From the NCBI GenBank assembly GCA_035487155.1, contig DATHMK010000054.1, positions 1 to 64,000 on the forward strand: DNA of 64,000 bases, written 5' to 3'. The notes beneath the pieces are model-generated. The model was not told the origin of the DNA. It saw only the letters and a program-made list of their open reading frames with translations, and made no database searches. The stretch comes from DAIDKA01 sp035487155. Its GTDB lineage: Bacteria > Pseudomonadota > Gammaproteobacteria > Steroidobacterales > Steroidobacteraceae. Each line of letters starts with the position of its first letter. The stretch's first letter is position 1. Position numbers and translations under genes: made by a program. Shown one piece after another: positions 34,101-42,869 of this stretch.

Positions 34101-35771
34101 TCAGGCCATCCGGTTCGGACTCTGATAACCCGCTTCGAAGGTCGAGTAGACCTTGTTCTTGGTGGTGATGAATTCGAGCAGGGCGGGGCGACCTTCCTGG
34201 GTCGCCGCGATCGCGGTCTTCAGGGCATGGGCGATCTCGGACGGCTCGGTGACCCGCTCGCTGTGCCCGCCGAGGGCCTTGGCCCAGTCGGCGTAGTTAC
34301 CCGAGATGTCCGTGGAGTGATACTTCTCGGTGGAAACCGCCATCGGCTTCAGTTCCATCGCCATCGAGTAGTTGTTGAACAGGATCGACAGGATCGGAAT
34401 GCGATTGCGCACCGCCGTCTCGAAATCCATGCCGGTCATGCCGATGGCGGCATCACCCCACATGTTGATGCACAGCTTGTCGGGGTTGGCGAGCTTGGCG
34501 CCCATCGCCAGACCCAGTCCGTAGCCCAATTGGGTGGTCTTGCCCCAGCCGATGAAGCTGTTGGGCGTCGTCGGCTTCCAGAAGGGCGACAGTTCATCGC
34601 GCGGGCTGCCGGCATCATGCGTGATGACGGTGTTCGGTACGTCGGCGATGGACATCAGATCCGAGATCACCCGGTACGGGGACAAGGGCTTGTCCTCGCT
34701 GGTGAGATAGGTGCGCCATTTCGCCATCCACGGGTCATTCATCGCGCGGATGCGGCGATTGACATTGGCGGTCAGGCCACGCGGCTTGCCCTTCAGCCGA
34801 TCGTGCAAGGCGGCGTGCAGCATGTTCAGCATCAACTTCGAATCACCCAGCAACGGATAGTCCGTCGGGATGTTCTTGTTGACATCCATCGGGTCGAGGG
34901 TGTTGTGGATGAACACCTTGTCCTGGGTCGGGAAACGGATGCCGAAGCCGGTGGCCGTGAAACTTGCGCCGATGCCGAACACCACATCGGCGTCCTGCAC
35001 ATGCTGGTAGACAGCCTCCGGCATGGAGACGCCGCCGGAGCCCAGCGACAGCGGATGGGTTTCCGGGAAGGCGCTCTTGCCTTCCAGGCTGGTGGTCACC
35101 GGCGCCTCGAGGAGTTCTGCGACCTTGAGCAGTTCGGGCCAGGCCTTGGAGTAATGCACTCCCTGACCGACATACAGCAGCGGCCGCTTCGCGGCAATGA
35201 GCACGGCCGCGGCCTTGTCGACCATGTCCGGATCCGGCCCCGAGCGATAACGCTTGACCGGAACGTAGTCGATCTCACCCCTGACTTCGGCATTCCACAT
35301 ATCCCCGGGAATCTCGATCAGCGTCGGTCCCGGGCGGCCATTGCGCGCCTGGGTGTAGGCACGGCGCAGCGCCGGCACCAGCTGCTCGGGAGTGGTGATC
35401 ATCTCGGCTGACTTGGTGATGTGCTGATAGTTCAGCGTCGCATTGAAACCGGGCTTCACCCATGCGGTGGAGCGCGAGGAGCCGGCCGGAATCACCACCA
35501 GCGGCACGCCCTCGGACCAGGCCTGTGCCACCGCGCCGAAGGAGTTCTCCACACCCGGGCCGGCCTGCTGGCAGAACACGCCGACCTTTTCACCCGAGGT
35601 CTGGCGGCTGATGGCGTCGGCCATGTGAATGCCGATGCGCTCCTGGCGCACGATGATGGGCCGTATGCCCGCGGCGGCGCACGATTCGGTCAAGGGATTC
35701 AGGGGATACGCGAGCAGGTAGTCGGTCCCCTCACGCTTCATGATCTCCGCGGTCACTTGAGCTACGTTCAT
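34101..35771 (-). CDS. Thiamine-diphosphate-dependent enzyme (acetolactate synthase-like)
   Basis: 556 aa from ATG 35771 with a GAGAGGGAC ribosome site. The Pyr domain has the activating Glu44 in VRQERIGIHMADAISRQTSG. A central domain follows (about 200-330). The PP domain has the ThDP motif INMWGDAAIGMTG with the NN at LSILFNN (GDA replaces GDG). It belongs to the acetolactate synthase, benzoylformate decarboxylase and sulfopyruvate decarboxylase superfamily; the reaction cannot be assigned. It is followed 2 bp later by the NMT1-like gene, so both act together. Confidence 0.9.
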   Translation of the reverse strand: MNVAQVTAEIMKREGTDYLLAYPLNPLTESCAAAGIRPIIVRQERIGIHMADAISRQTSGEKVGVFCQQAGPGVENSFGAVAQAWSEGVPLVVIPAGSSRSTAWVKPGFNATLNYQHITKSAEMITTPEQLVPALRRAYTQARNGRPGPTLIEIPGDMWNAEVRGEIDYVPVKRYRSGPDPDMVDKAAAVLIAAKRPLLYVGQGVHYSKAWPELLKVAELLEAPVTTSLEGKSAFPETHPLSLGSGGVSMPEAVYQHVQDADVVFGIGASFTATGFGIRFPTQDKVFIHNTLDPMDVNKNIPTDYPLLGDSKLMLNMLHAALHDRLKGKPRGLTANVNRRIRAMNDPWMAKWRTYLTSEDKPLSPYRVISDLMSIADVPNTVITHDAGSPRDELSPFWKPTTPNSFIGWGKTTQLGYGLGLAMGAKLANPDKLCINMWGDAAIGMTGMDFETAVRNRIPILSILFNNYSMAMELKPMAVSTEKYHSTDISGNYADWAKALGGHSERVTEPSEIAHALKTAIAATQEGRPALLEFITTKNKVYSTFEAGYQSPNRMA

Positions 35772-35916
35772 GTCCCTCTCCGATTGGCTTAGGTCGACTC
35801 CCCGGCGCCGCGCAGTCTGGCATGGACCCGCGCGCTTGGGAGTATAAACACCTTGTCCGGCCTCGCCCGAATCCTTTGATTTGTCACCACTTGATTCGAC
35901 AACCGGCGCATCGGAC

Positions 35917-38088
35917 CTAGTGCGGCGGCGGCGCCCCGGCGGGTGCGCCGGGCCCGGCGGTATTATGGTCAAGATCCAGCTTCAGGGCACGGGCCCGTTC
36001 CCCGACGAAGGCGCGCACCGCCTCGGCCTGGGCCGGGGTGAGGTACTCCTGCCAGCTGATCATGCCGCGGCTGGCCAGCGCACCGCCGATGACCACGCTT
36101 TGCCAGCCCTCCGGGCTGGTGAGAAAGGCCGAGCGGCGCAGGTCCGGCACGATGTTGCCCGACACGGCGTCGAACCCATGACACAGTCCGCAGCGCCGGC
36201 CATAAAGCGCCTCCCCGAGTGCGACCTGTGCGGCACTGGCCGCTTGGGGTGGCGGGTTGGGCGGCGGCGCCGGCGGCGGATCCGGTCCGAAGGCGCCACG
36301 GCCATTGAGCTTGAACGCGAACATCTGACCGTTGTGGCGCATGCGCGGGGAACTGCTGGCGGAGAAGAACAGTGCCCCGGCAATCACCGCGACGTATTGC
36401 TCGCCCTTGACGGTATAGGTGACCGGTCCGCCGGGCATGGCCTCGGGGGTATCCCAGGACCACAGCTGCTGGCCGTCGCTGGCGCGTAGCGCCACAAAAG
36501 TTCCCAGTACCCCCTCGCGGCTGCGACCCTGGAAGATCAGATTGCCGGCCGTGGTCAGCACCCCGCCACCGCGTCCCGGCACTGAAAAAGCCGCCTTGCG
36601 GGTGAGTGGATTCCAGGCCAGCAGATAGTCCTTGTGCGGCGGCAGCTGCGGACGGTCCTGCACCGCGCCGTGGGTCGCCGCATCCAGGTCGACGCCGATT
36701 TCCTCCAGGCCGTGGTCGTAGTGGTAGTTCTTGGTCGGCGCATAGAACGTGGAGCTTTCGGCGGCCGGGACGTACAGCAGGCCGGTGGTGGGATTGAAGG
36801 CCACCGGATTCCAGCTGTGGGCGCCACCGCCGCCCGGAACACCCAGGAAGGGCGCGTCCTTGTACAGCGCCGCCGGCACGATGTTCGGCCGACCGGTGGC
36901 GAGGTCCACCCCGGTCGCCCAGTTGATGCCGGGCACATAGGCATCCGCGGACAGCAGCTTGCCGCTGTGACGGTCCAGGACGTAGAAGAACCCGTTCTTC
37001 GGTGCGTGCAGCAGCACCTTGCGCACCCCGCCGGCCAGCGGCAGGTCCACCAGGGTCATGTCGGCAATGGCGTCGTAGTCCCAGCGGTCCCCCGGAGTCT
37101 CCTGGTAGTGCCAGTGGTACTGACCGGTATCCGCATCCACCGCGATGATCGAGGAGATGAAGAGATTGTCGCCGCCGCCGTTGGAGCGGTAGTTCTGGTT
37201 CCAGGGAAAGCCGTTGCCGGTGGCCATGTAGATCTGATTGAAGTCCGGGTCATAGACCAGGGCATTCCAGACCTGGCCACCGCCGCCATATTTCAACCAG
37301 TCACCCGACCAGGTCTTGAGGGCCTTGGACTTCAGCACCGCATCGGAGACTTCGCCATCGGGCCTGCCGCCAGGATCTCCCGGCACGGTGTAGAACCGCC
37401 ACACGCGCCGGCCGGTTCTGGCGTCATAGGCGGACACAAAGCCGCGACCGCCGAAATCCGCGCCGGCATTGCCGATCAAGATCTTGCCGCGCGCCGCCCG
37501 CGGCGCGCTGGTGCTCGAGTAGGTGCGGCTCGGGTACTCGAACATGCGTACCGACCAGACCGGTTTTCCGGTGGCCGCATCGAGCGCGATCAGGCGCCCG
37601 TCCAGGGATCCGAGGTAGACGCGGCCCTGGTAGACGGCCACGCCGCGATTGACCACATCACAGCAGGCATGGGCACCGGTTGCGCCCGGGACCTTCGGGT
37701 CGAAGTACCAGATCTGCTTACCCGTCGCGGCATCCAGCGCGTACACCTTGCTCCAGGAGGTGCTCACGTACATCACCCCATCGACCACGATCGGCGTCGC
37801 CTCCTGGCCACGCGTGGTGTCGAAGCCTGCGGACCAGGCGGGTTTGAGCGCCTTGACGTTGCTGGCATTGATGAGCGTGAGAGCTGAATAGCGCCGCTCC
37901 TGCCAGTCCCCGCCATGGGTGAGCCAGTTGCCGGGGTCCTGATCCGCATGCAGCAGCCGCTCGTCGGTGATGTTGCCGGCGCGTGCCGGAGCGCTCGCGG
38001 GGGCCTGCGCCCCTGCCAGTGCGGGAAGCGCCGTCAGCAGCGCGGCGACACCGATGACGCCCAGGTGCATATGGAGTGGTTTTTTCAT
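35917..38088 (-). CDS. PQQ-dependent alcohol dehydrogenase, quinohaemoprotein type
   Basis: 723 aa from ATG 38088 with a signal peptide (KKPLHMHLGVIGVAALLTAL; cleaved after ALAGA). An eight-bladed PQQ propeller has the vicinal Cys pair in GAHACCDVVNRG (142-143), the metal-ligand region GNAGADFGGRG where Glu is replaced by Asp, Asn in GNGFPWNQN, and the catalytic Asp337 in PGDRWDYDAIADM. Asp339, two residues on, is the marker of lanthanide-type enzymes. A Pro-rich linker leads to a C-terminal cytochrome c domain with CGLCH (632-636) and a probable Met ligand in RGMISW. Periplasmic; oxidises primary alcohols or aldehydes. Confidence 0.93.
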   Translation of the reverse strand: MKKPLHMHLGVIGVAALLTALPALAGAQAPASAPARAGNITDERLLHADQDPGNWLTHGGDWQERRYSALTLINASNVKALKPAWSAGFDTTRGQEATPIVVDGVMYVSTSWSKVYALDAATGKQIWYFDPKVPGATGAHACCDVVNRGVAVYQGRVYLGSLDGRLIALDAATGKPVWSVRMFEYPSRTYSSTSAPRAARGKILIGNAGADFGGRGFVSAYDARTGRRVWRFYTVPGDPGGRPDGEVSDAVLKSKALKTWSGDWLKYGGGGQVWNALVYDPDFNQIYMATGNGFPWNQNYRSNGGGDNLFISSIIAVDADTGQYHWHYQETPGDRWDYDAIADMTLVDLPLAGGVRKVLLHAPKNGFFYVLDRHSGKLLSADAYVPGINWATGVDLATGRPNIVPAALYKDAPFLGVPGGGGAHSWNPVAFNPTTGLLYVPAAESSTFYAPTKNYHYDHGLEEIGVDLDAATHGAVQDRPQLPPHKDYLLAWNPLTRKAAFSVPGRGGGVLTTAGNLIFQGRSREGVLGTFVALRASDGQQLWSWDTPEAMPGGPVTYTVKGEQYVAVIAGALFFSASSSPRMRHNGQMFAFKLNGRGAFGPDPPPAPPPNPPPQAASAAQVALGEALYGRRCGLCHGFDAVSGNIVPDLRRSAFLTSPEGWQSVVIGGALASRGMISWQEYLTPAQAEAVRAFVGERARALKLDLDHNTAGPGAPAGAPPPH

Positions 38089-38142
38089 GCAATTCACATA
38101 GCTAGGTGTGCGACACAGGGGGCGATCCTTTAAAATTGGCGC

Positions 38143-39111
38143 ATGACAGTGAATGCTTTACAGGCACGACGCAGGCTGTTGCGCTTCGGCGTTGCCGGGG
38201 CCACCGGTGTGGTGGCGGCCGCGCTGCTGCCGCGTCTGGGGCTGGCCAAAGCGGGCGATCCAGCCGGTGATGCGCAGATCCTTCATACGGGGTTGTCCGA
38301 CTCGCTGCACCTCTTCACCGGCGGCGGAGGCAATGTCGTAGCCCTGGCCGCCCCCGAGGGCGTCATGCTGGTGGACGGCGGTCTGGAGCAGTACAGCCGG
38401 GCGTTGCTGGCGCAGGTCGCCGCGGCAACGGGGCACTCCAAAGTCGAGCTGATGATGAACACGCACTGGCACTGGGATCACACCGGCGCCAATGCGCTGC
38501 TGGGCAGGGCCGGTACCAAAATCATCGCCCACGAGAATACCCGGCTGTGGCTGGGAACCCGTGTCGATTCGAAATGGGAGCACCGCATCTATCCCCCTCA
38601 GCCGCCCTACGCACTGCCCACGCAGACATTCTTCTACGGCGCACAGAAGCTCAACTTCGGCGGCCAGGATGTCGAGTACGCGATCATGCCGCAGGCCCAC
38701 ACCGATGGCGACATCTACGTCTTCTTTCCGCACGAGAACGTACTGGTGGCCGGTGGGGTGGTGACCGGCGGCGGCTATCCGCTGCCCGACTACTGCACCG
38801 GTGGCTGGTTGGGCGGCCTGATCGATGCCCTGAAGAGCATTCTGGCCCGAACCGATGCCCAGACGCGCATCGTGTCCGGTCTGGGGGCCACGCGCAGCCG
38901 CGCCGACGTGCAGGGGCAGCTGGACATGTGCCAGGCAGTGATGGCGAAGATCAGTGCCCACTACTACAAGGGCGGCAGCTGGGAGCAGTTCCGCGATTCC
39001 AAGCCCACCGCTGAGTTCGATGCGCAGTGGGGCAACCCTGAACCATTCCTGCAGATGGCCTATGACGGGGCCTGGTATCACGTCAATGAGCTGCGCCGCT
39101 ATGCGCACTGA
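38143..39111 (+). CDS. Exported MBL-fold metallohydrolase
   Basis: 322 aa. A Tat-like leader (ARRRLLRFGVAGATGVVAAA) suggests export when folded. The metal site HxHxDH is intact in NTHWHWDHTGAN, and a further His is in MPQAHTDGDIYVF. The position of the bridging Asp reads LVAGGVVTGGG rather than the usual GD. It resembles quinoprotein-relay/SoxH-like MBL proteins often found beside PQQ dehydrogenases. It is the first gene of a four-gene plus-strand operon and is divergent from the quinohaemoprotein gene. Confidence 0.88.
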   Translation: MTVNALQARRRLLRFGVAGATGVVAAALLPRLGLAKAGDPAGDAQILHTGLSDSLHLFTGGGGNVVALAAPEGVMLVDGGLEQYSRALLAQVAAATGHSKVELMMNTHWHWDHTGANALLGRAGTKIIAHENTRLWLGTRVDSKWEHRIYPPQPPYALPTQTFFYGAQKLNFGGQDVEYAIMPQAHTDGDIYVFFPHENVLVAGGVVTGGGYPLPDYCTGGWLGGLIDALKSILARTDAQTRIVSGLGATRSRADVQGQLDMCQAVMAKISAHYYKGGSWEQFRDSKPTAEFDAQWGNPEPFLQMAYDGAWYHVNELRRYAH

Positions 39112-41536
39112 TCTGCAGGCCCTGCTGCTTGCGGCGCTGCTGAGTGCGCCCGCCGTGCGCGCCGACACGCCCACCGCCGCGCATGACCCGGCCTTCAAGG
39201 GCGACTGGCACATGCTGCAGAGCTACTGCACCAAGTGCCATAACTCCGAGGATTGGGCCGGAGGGGTTGCCTTTGACACCATGAACGCGGCGTCCGCCGG
39301 CGATGACGCCAAGATCTGGGAAGAGGCGATCATGAAGCTGCGTGGCGGGCTGATGCCGCCGCCGGGCAAGCCGCAGCCGGCTGCCGCCACGCGCCAGGCT
39401 TTTGTCCAGGCCACCGAAGAGTTCCTGGATCAGTACGGCGCGCGGCATCCGGACCCGGGTCACATGGTGCTGCACCGCTTGAACCGCAACGAGTACGCGA
39501 ACGCCATCCAGGACCTGCTGGGCGTGGAGGTGGATCCGAATGCGCTGCTGCCGCGCGATGACAAGAGCGGCAACTTCGACAACATCGCCGAGGTTCTGAA
39601 GGTCTCGCCGACCTTTCTCGATCAGTATTTTTCAGCGGCCCGCCAGGTGACCGTGGCCGCCATCGGCAGCCCGCATGCCCGCACCCAGGACGTGTTCGTC
39701 AACGGGCCGCCGGAGCCGCAGGAATACCAGTACATGCACCTCGACGGCCTGCCGCTGGGCACGCGTGGCGGCATGCTGTTCGCGCATGATTTTCCGGCCG
39801 ACGGCGAGTATCGCTTCACCATCAACGGCCTGGTGGGGGCCGGCTACCTGTGGGGTGAACTGGACGCGAATACGCTCATCATCACCGTGGATGGCAGGCG
39901 CGTCTTCCAGGACCGGCTCGGTGGCCCGAAGGATCTGGACGCGGTGGACCTGCAGCAGGCCGCAGGCCTCACCATGATCAATGACCGCTTCAAGAACATC
40001 CCGGTGCACATCAGCGCCGGCGAACATCACATCGGCATCACCTTCGTGCAGACCAGTGCCGCGGAGACCAATGAGATCCTGCATGCCTTCGTGCCGGTGG
40101 CCGGCATGGGCCAGCCCGTGAACGGCAACTCCACCGGCCCGCGTCTGGCCAATGTGGAAATCAAGGGTCCGACGGTGGCGCAGGGCGTGAGCGAGACCGC
40201 CAGCCGGCGCCGGATCTTCACCTGCTACCCCAGGAATGCCTCCCAGGAAGCGCCCTGTGCCCGCGAGATCTTCGCCAGCATCGCGCGCCGCGCCTTCCGT
40301 CGGCCCCTCACCGACGCGGACCTCACGGGGGCGCTGGACTTCTATGCCCAGGGGCGCAAGCAGGGGGGCGACTTCGACAGCGGCATCCAGAAAGGCCTGC
40401 TGGCAATTCTGGTCAGCCCGAAATTCCTGTTCCGCATGATTGAGCCGCCGGCAGGCGCGGTGCCCGGCCAGCCCTTCGCGCTCAACGACATCGACCTTGC
40501 CTCGCGCCTGTCCTTCTTCCTGTGGGCCGGGCCCCCGGATGAGGAACTGATCAAGGTGGCGGCCTCCGGCTCGCTGCACCAGACAGCGGTGCTGGATGCG
40601 CAGGTGCGGCGCATGCTCAAGGATCCGCGCGCGCACACGCTGGTCACCGACTTCGCCTTCGAATGGCTCAACATCCGCGGGCTGGAGCTGGTGGATCCGG
40701 ACACCAACCTGTTTCCCGACTACACCTCGGATCTGGAGCCGGCCTTCGAGAAGGAAGTCGAGCTGTTCCTGGGGAGCGTCTTCGAATCCGACAGCAGCGT
40801 CATGGACCTGCTCACCTCGAACCGCACCTACCTCAACGAACGTCTGGCGCTGCACTACCGCATCCCCAATGTACGCGGCGGGGAGTTTCGCGCGGTGACG
40901 GTGCCGGATTACCGGCGCGGCCTGCTGGGCAAGGGCGCCGTGCTCATGACCACCTCGTATGCAAACCGGACCTCGGTGGTCTTGCGCGGCGCCTATGTGC
41001 TGGACAAGTTCCTGGGCACCCCGCCGACCGCACCGCCACCGGGGGTTCCGGCCTTCGCCGAGAGCCAGGAAGGTGCCGATCAGCTGACCGTGCGCGCACG
41101 CATGGAGGCGCATCGCGCCAACCCCTCCTGCAATGCCTGTCACGCCATCATCGATCCCATCGGACTTGCGATGGAGAACTTCAACGCCCTGGGCCAGTGG
41201 CGCGACAAGGACATCGACGCCGGCACCCCCATTGATGCCAACGGCAAGCTGGCGGATGGCACCGCGGTGAACGGCATCAATGACCTGCGCAATCACATGG
41301 TGGCGCATGCACCGCAGTTCATGGAGACCTTCACCGAGAACCTGATGTCCTATGGCCTGGGCCGCGGCTTGGACTATTTCGACATGCCCACTGTGCGCGC
41401 CATCGTGCGCGACACCGCTAGGGATGACTACCGGTTCTCCGCGGTCGTGCTGGGCATCGTCAACAGCGCGGCCTTCCGCGAGGATGAGATTCCACTTTCC
41501 CATTCAACCGCCACCTCGGTGGCGCGCGCTCCTTAG
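39101..41536 (+). CDS. Exported cytochrome-type DUF1587/DUF1592/DUF1588/DUF1585 protein
   Basis: 811 aa, overlapping the MBL gene by 11 bp. A signal peptide (LQALLLAALLSAPAVRA) precedes a cytochrome-like SYCTKCHNSED motif (haem CxxCH). Domains then follow in the planctomycete order: DUF1587 (MVLHRLNRNEYANAIQDLLG), a carbohydrate-binding-like stretch, DUF1595 (ARRAFRRPLTDADL), DUF1592 (ASRLSFFLWAGPPDEEL), DUF1588 (YANRTSVVLRGAYVLDKFLG) and DUF1585 with a second CxxCH (NPSCNACHAIIDPIGLAMEN). The family is paired with DUF1552, encoded next. Function unsettled; probably a periplasmic redox enzyme. Confidence 0.93.
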   Translation: MRTDLQALLLAALLSAPAVRADTPTAAHDPAFKGDWHMLQSYCTKCHNSEDWAGGVAFDTMNAASAGDDAKIWEEAIMKLRGGLMPPPGKPQPAAATRQAFVQATEEFLDQYGARHPDPGHMVLHRLNRNEYANAIQDLLGVEVDPNALLPRDDKSGNFDNIAEVLKVSPTFLDQYFSAARQVTVAAIGSPHARTQDVFVNGPPEPQEYQYMHLDGLPLGTRGGMLFAHDFPADGEYRFTINGLVGAGYLWGELDANTLIITVDGRRVFQDRLGGPKDLDAVDLQQAAGLTMINDRFKNIPVHISAGEHHIGITFVQTSAAETNEILHAFVPVAGMGQPVNGNSTGPRLANVEIKGPTVAQGVSETASRRRIFTCYPRNASQEAPCAREIFASIARRAFRRPLTDADLTGALDFYAQGRKQGGDFDSGIQKGLLAILVSPKFLFRMIEPPAGAVPGQPFALNDIDLASRLSFFLWAGPPDEELIKVAASGSLHQTAVLDAQVRRMLKDPRAHTLVTDFAFEWLNIRGLELVDPDTNLFPDYTSDLEPAFEKEVELFLGSVFESDSSVMDLLTSNRTYLNERLALHYRIPNVRGGEFRAVTVPDYRRGLLGKGAVLMTTSYANRTSVVLRGAYVLDKFLGTPPTAPPPGVPAFAESQEGADQLTVRARMEAHRANPSCNACHAIIDPIGLAMENFNALGQWRDKDIDAGTPIDANGKLADGTAVNGINDLRNHMVAHAPQFMETFTENLMSYGLGRGLDYFDMPTVRAIVRDTARDDYRFSAVVLGIVNSAAFREDEIPLSHSTATSVARAP

Positions 41537-41546
41537 GGGGACTGTC

Positions 41547-42866
41547 ATGTTCATCACCAAGAAGTTCCTGAGCCGCCGCAGCGTGCTGCGCGGATTGGGC
41601 GTGAGCGTGGGCCTGCCCTTGCTGGATGCGATGATTCCCGCCGCCACGGCATTGGCCAATACCGCGGCGGCGCCCAAGCCGCGGCTGGGGTTCGTGTACT
41701 TCCCGCACGGCGCCGTCATGGACAAGTGGACCCCCAGGACCGAAGGGCCGAACTTTGATTTCCCGGAGATCATCACCACGCTCAAGCCCTTTCAGAAGCA
41801 TCTGACGCTGATCACGGGCCTGGAGAACAAATCCGCCATCGCAGCCCCGGTGCATGCCATCACGCCGGGCACCTGGCTGTCGTGTGTGCCGCCGCGCATC
41901 AGCCATGACCCCTATGGCGGCATCACCCTCGATCAGATCGCGGCGCAGAAGATCGGCCAGGACACCTCGATGCCCTCGCTGGAGGTGGCCACCGAGGAAC
42001 GCGGTGGCGAAGGCTCCTGTGACCGCAACTACGGCTGCAGCTACGGCAAGACCATCGCCTTCAGCTCGCCCTCCACGCCGCTGCCCATGGAGCACAATCC
42101 GCGCAAGGTCTTCCAGCAGATGTTCGGTCAGGGTGACACCGGCGAGGAGCGCAGCGCCTTGCTGCGTGAAAACGCCAACATCATCGACCTGGTTCGCGCC
42201 GATGCTGCGGACCTGTCACGCACCCTGGGCGCCCGCGACCAGGCGCTGCTGGCGGATTACCTGGATCAGGTCCAGGAAATCGAGCGGCGGCTGCAGAAGA
42301 TGGAACACCGGGACCTGGGCCAGATGCAGATCCCGGACGCGCCGGCCGGCATTCCCGCAGCCTTCGATGAGCACATGCATGTCATGTACGATCTCATCGC
42401 GCTGGCCTATCAGGCCAACCTGACCCGCGTCGCCAGTTTCATGGTGGCCGCCGAAGTGAGCAACCAGCCCTATACCTTCATGGGCGTCAACGATGCCTTC
42501 CATCCGCTGTCGCATCACGCCAACGATCCGGCGAAGATGGCACGGCTGGCGAAGGTGCAGGCGTTCAATACCGCGATGTTCGCGAAGTTCATCAAGCGGC
42601 TGGCGGAGCTGCCGGACGGGGAGGGGACGATGCTGGACAATTCCATCATTCTCTTCGGCAGCAACATGAGTAACAGCAATCTGCACGATCACTACCCGCT
42701 GCCCACCGCCATCCTGGGTCTGGGCGCCGGGCGCATCAAGGGCAATCAGCATCTGCGTTACCCGGACCACACCCCCATCGCCAATCTGCACGTGGCGCTG
42801 CTGAACAGGATCGGCATTCCGACCGAGAAGTTCGGCGACAGCAACGGACAGCTGACGGAGATCTGA
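41547..42866 (+). CDS. DUF1552 family exported protein
   Basis: 439 aa from ATG 41547. A Tat-type signal (KKFLSRRSVLRGLGVSVGLP) starts the protein. DUF1552 features include GFVYFPHGAVMDKWTP, LITGLENKSA, a CDRNYGCSYG pair of Cys and a LFGSNMSNSNLHDHYPLP stretch near the C-terminus. DUF1552 proteins resemble the alkaline-phosphatase/sulfatase-like DUF1501 group and nearly always sit next to DUF1592 proteins, as here 10 bp downstream. The substrate is unknown. Confidence 0.92.
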   Translation: MFITKKFLSRRSVLRGLGVSVGLPLLDAMIPAATALANTAAAPKPRLGFVYFPHGAVMDKWTPRTEGPNFDFPEIITTLKPFQKHLTLITGLENKSAIAAPVHAITPGTWLSCVPPRISHDPYGGITLDQIAAQKIGQDTSMPSLEVATEERGGEGSCDRNYGCSYGKTIAFSSPSTPLPMEHNPRKVFQQMFGQGDTGEERSALLRENANIIDLVRADAADLSRTLGARDQALLADYLDQVQEIERRLQKMEHRDLGQMQIPDAPAGIPAAFDEHMHVMYDLIALAYQANLTRVASFMVAAEVSNQPYTFMGVNDAFHPLSHHANDPAKMARLAKVQAFNTAMFAKFIKRLAELPDGEGTMLDNSIILFGSNMSNSNLHDHYPLPTAILGLGAGRIKGNQHLRYPDHTPIANLHVALLNRIGIPTEKFGDSNGQLTEI

Positions 42867-42869
42867 GCG

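Noticed and set aside
39632..41503. 623-codon open frame antisense to the DUF1592 gene
   Set aside because: Shadow of a domain-rich gene; no motif or ribosome site of its own.
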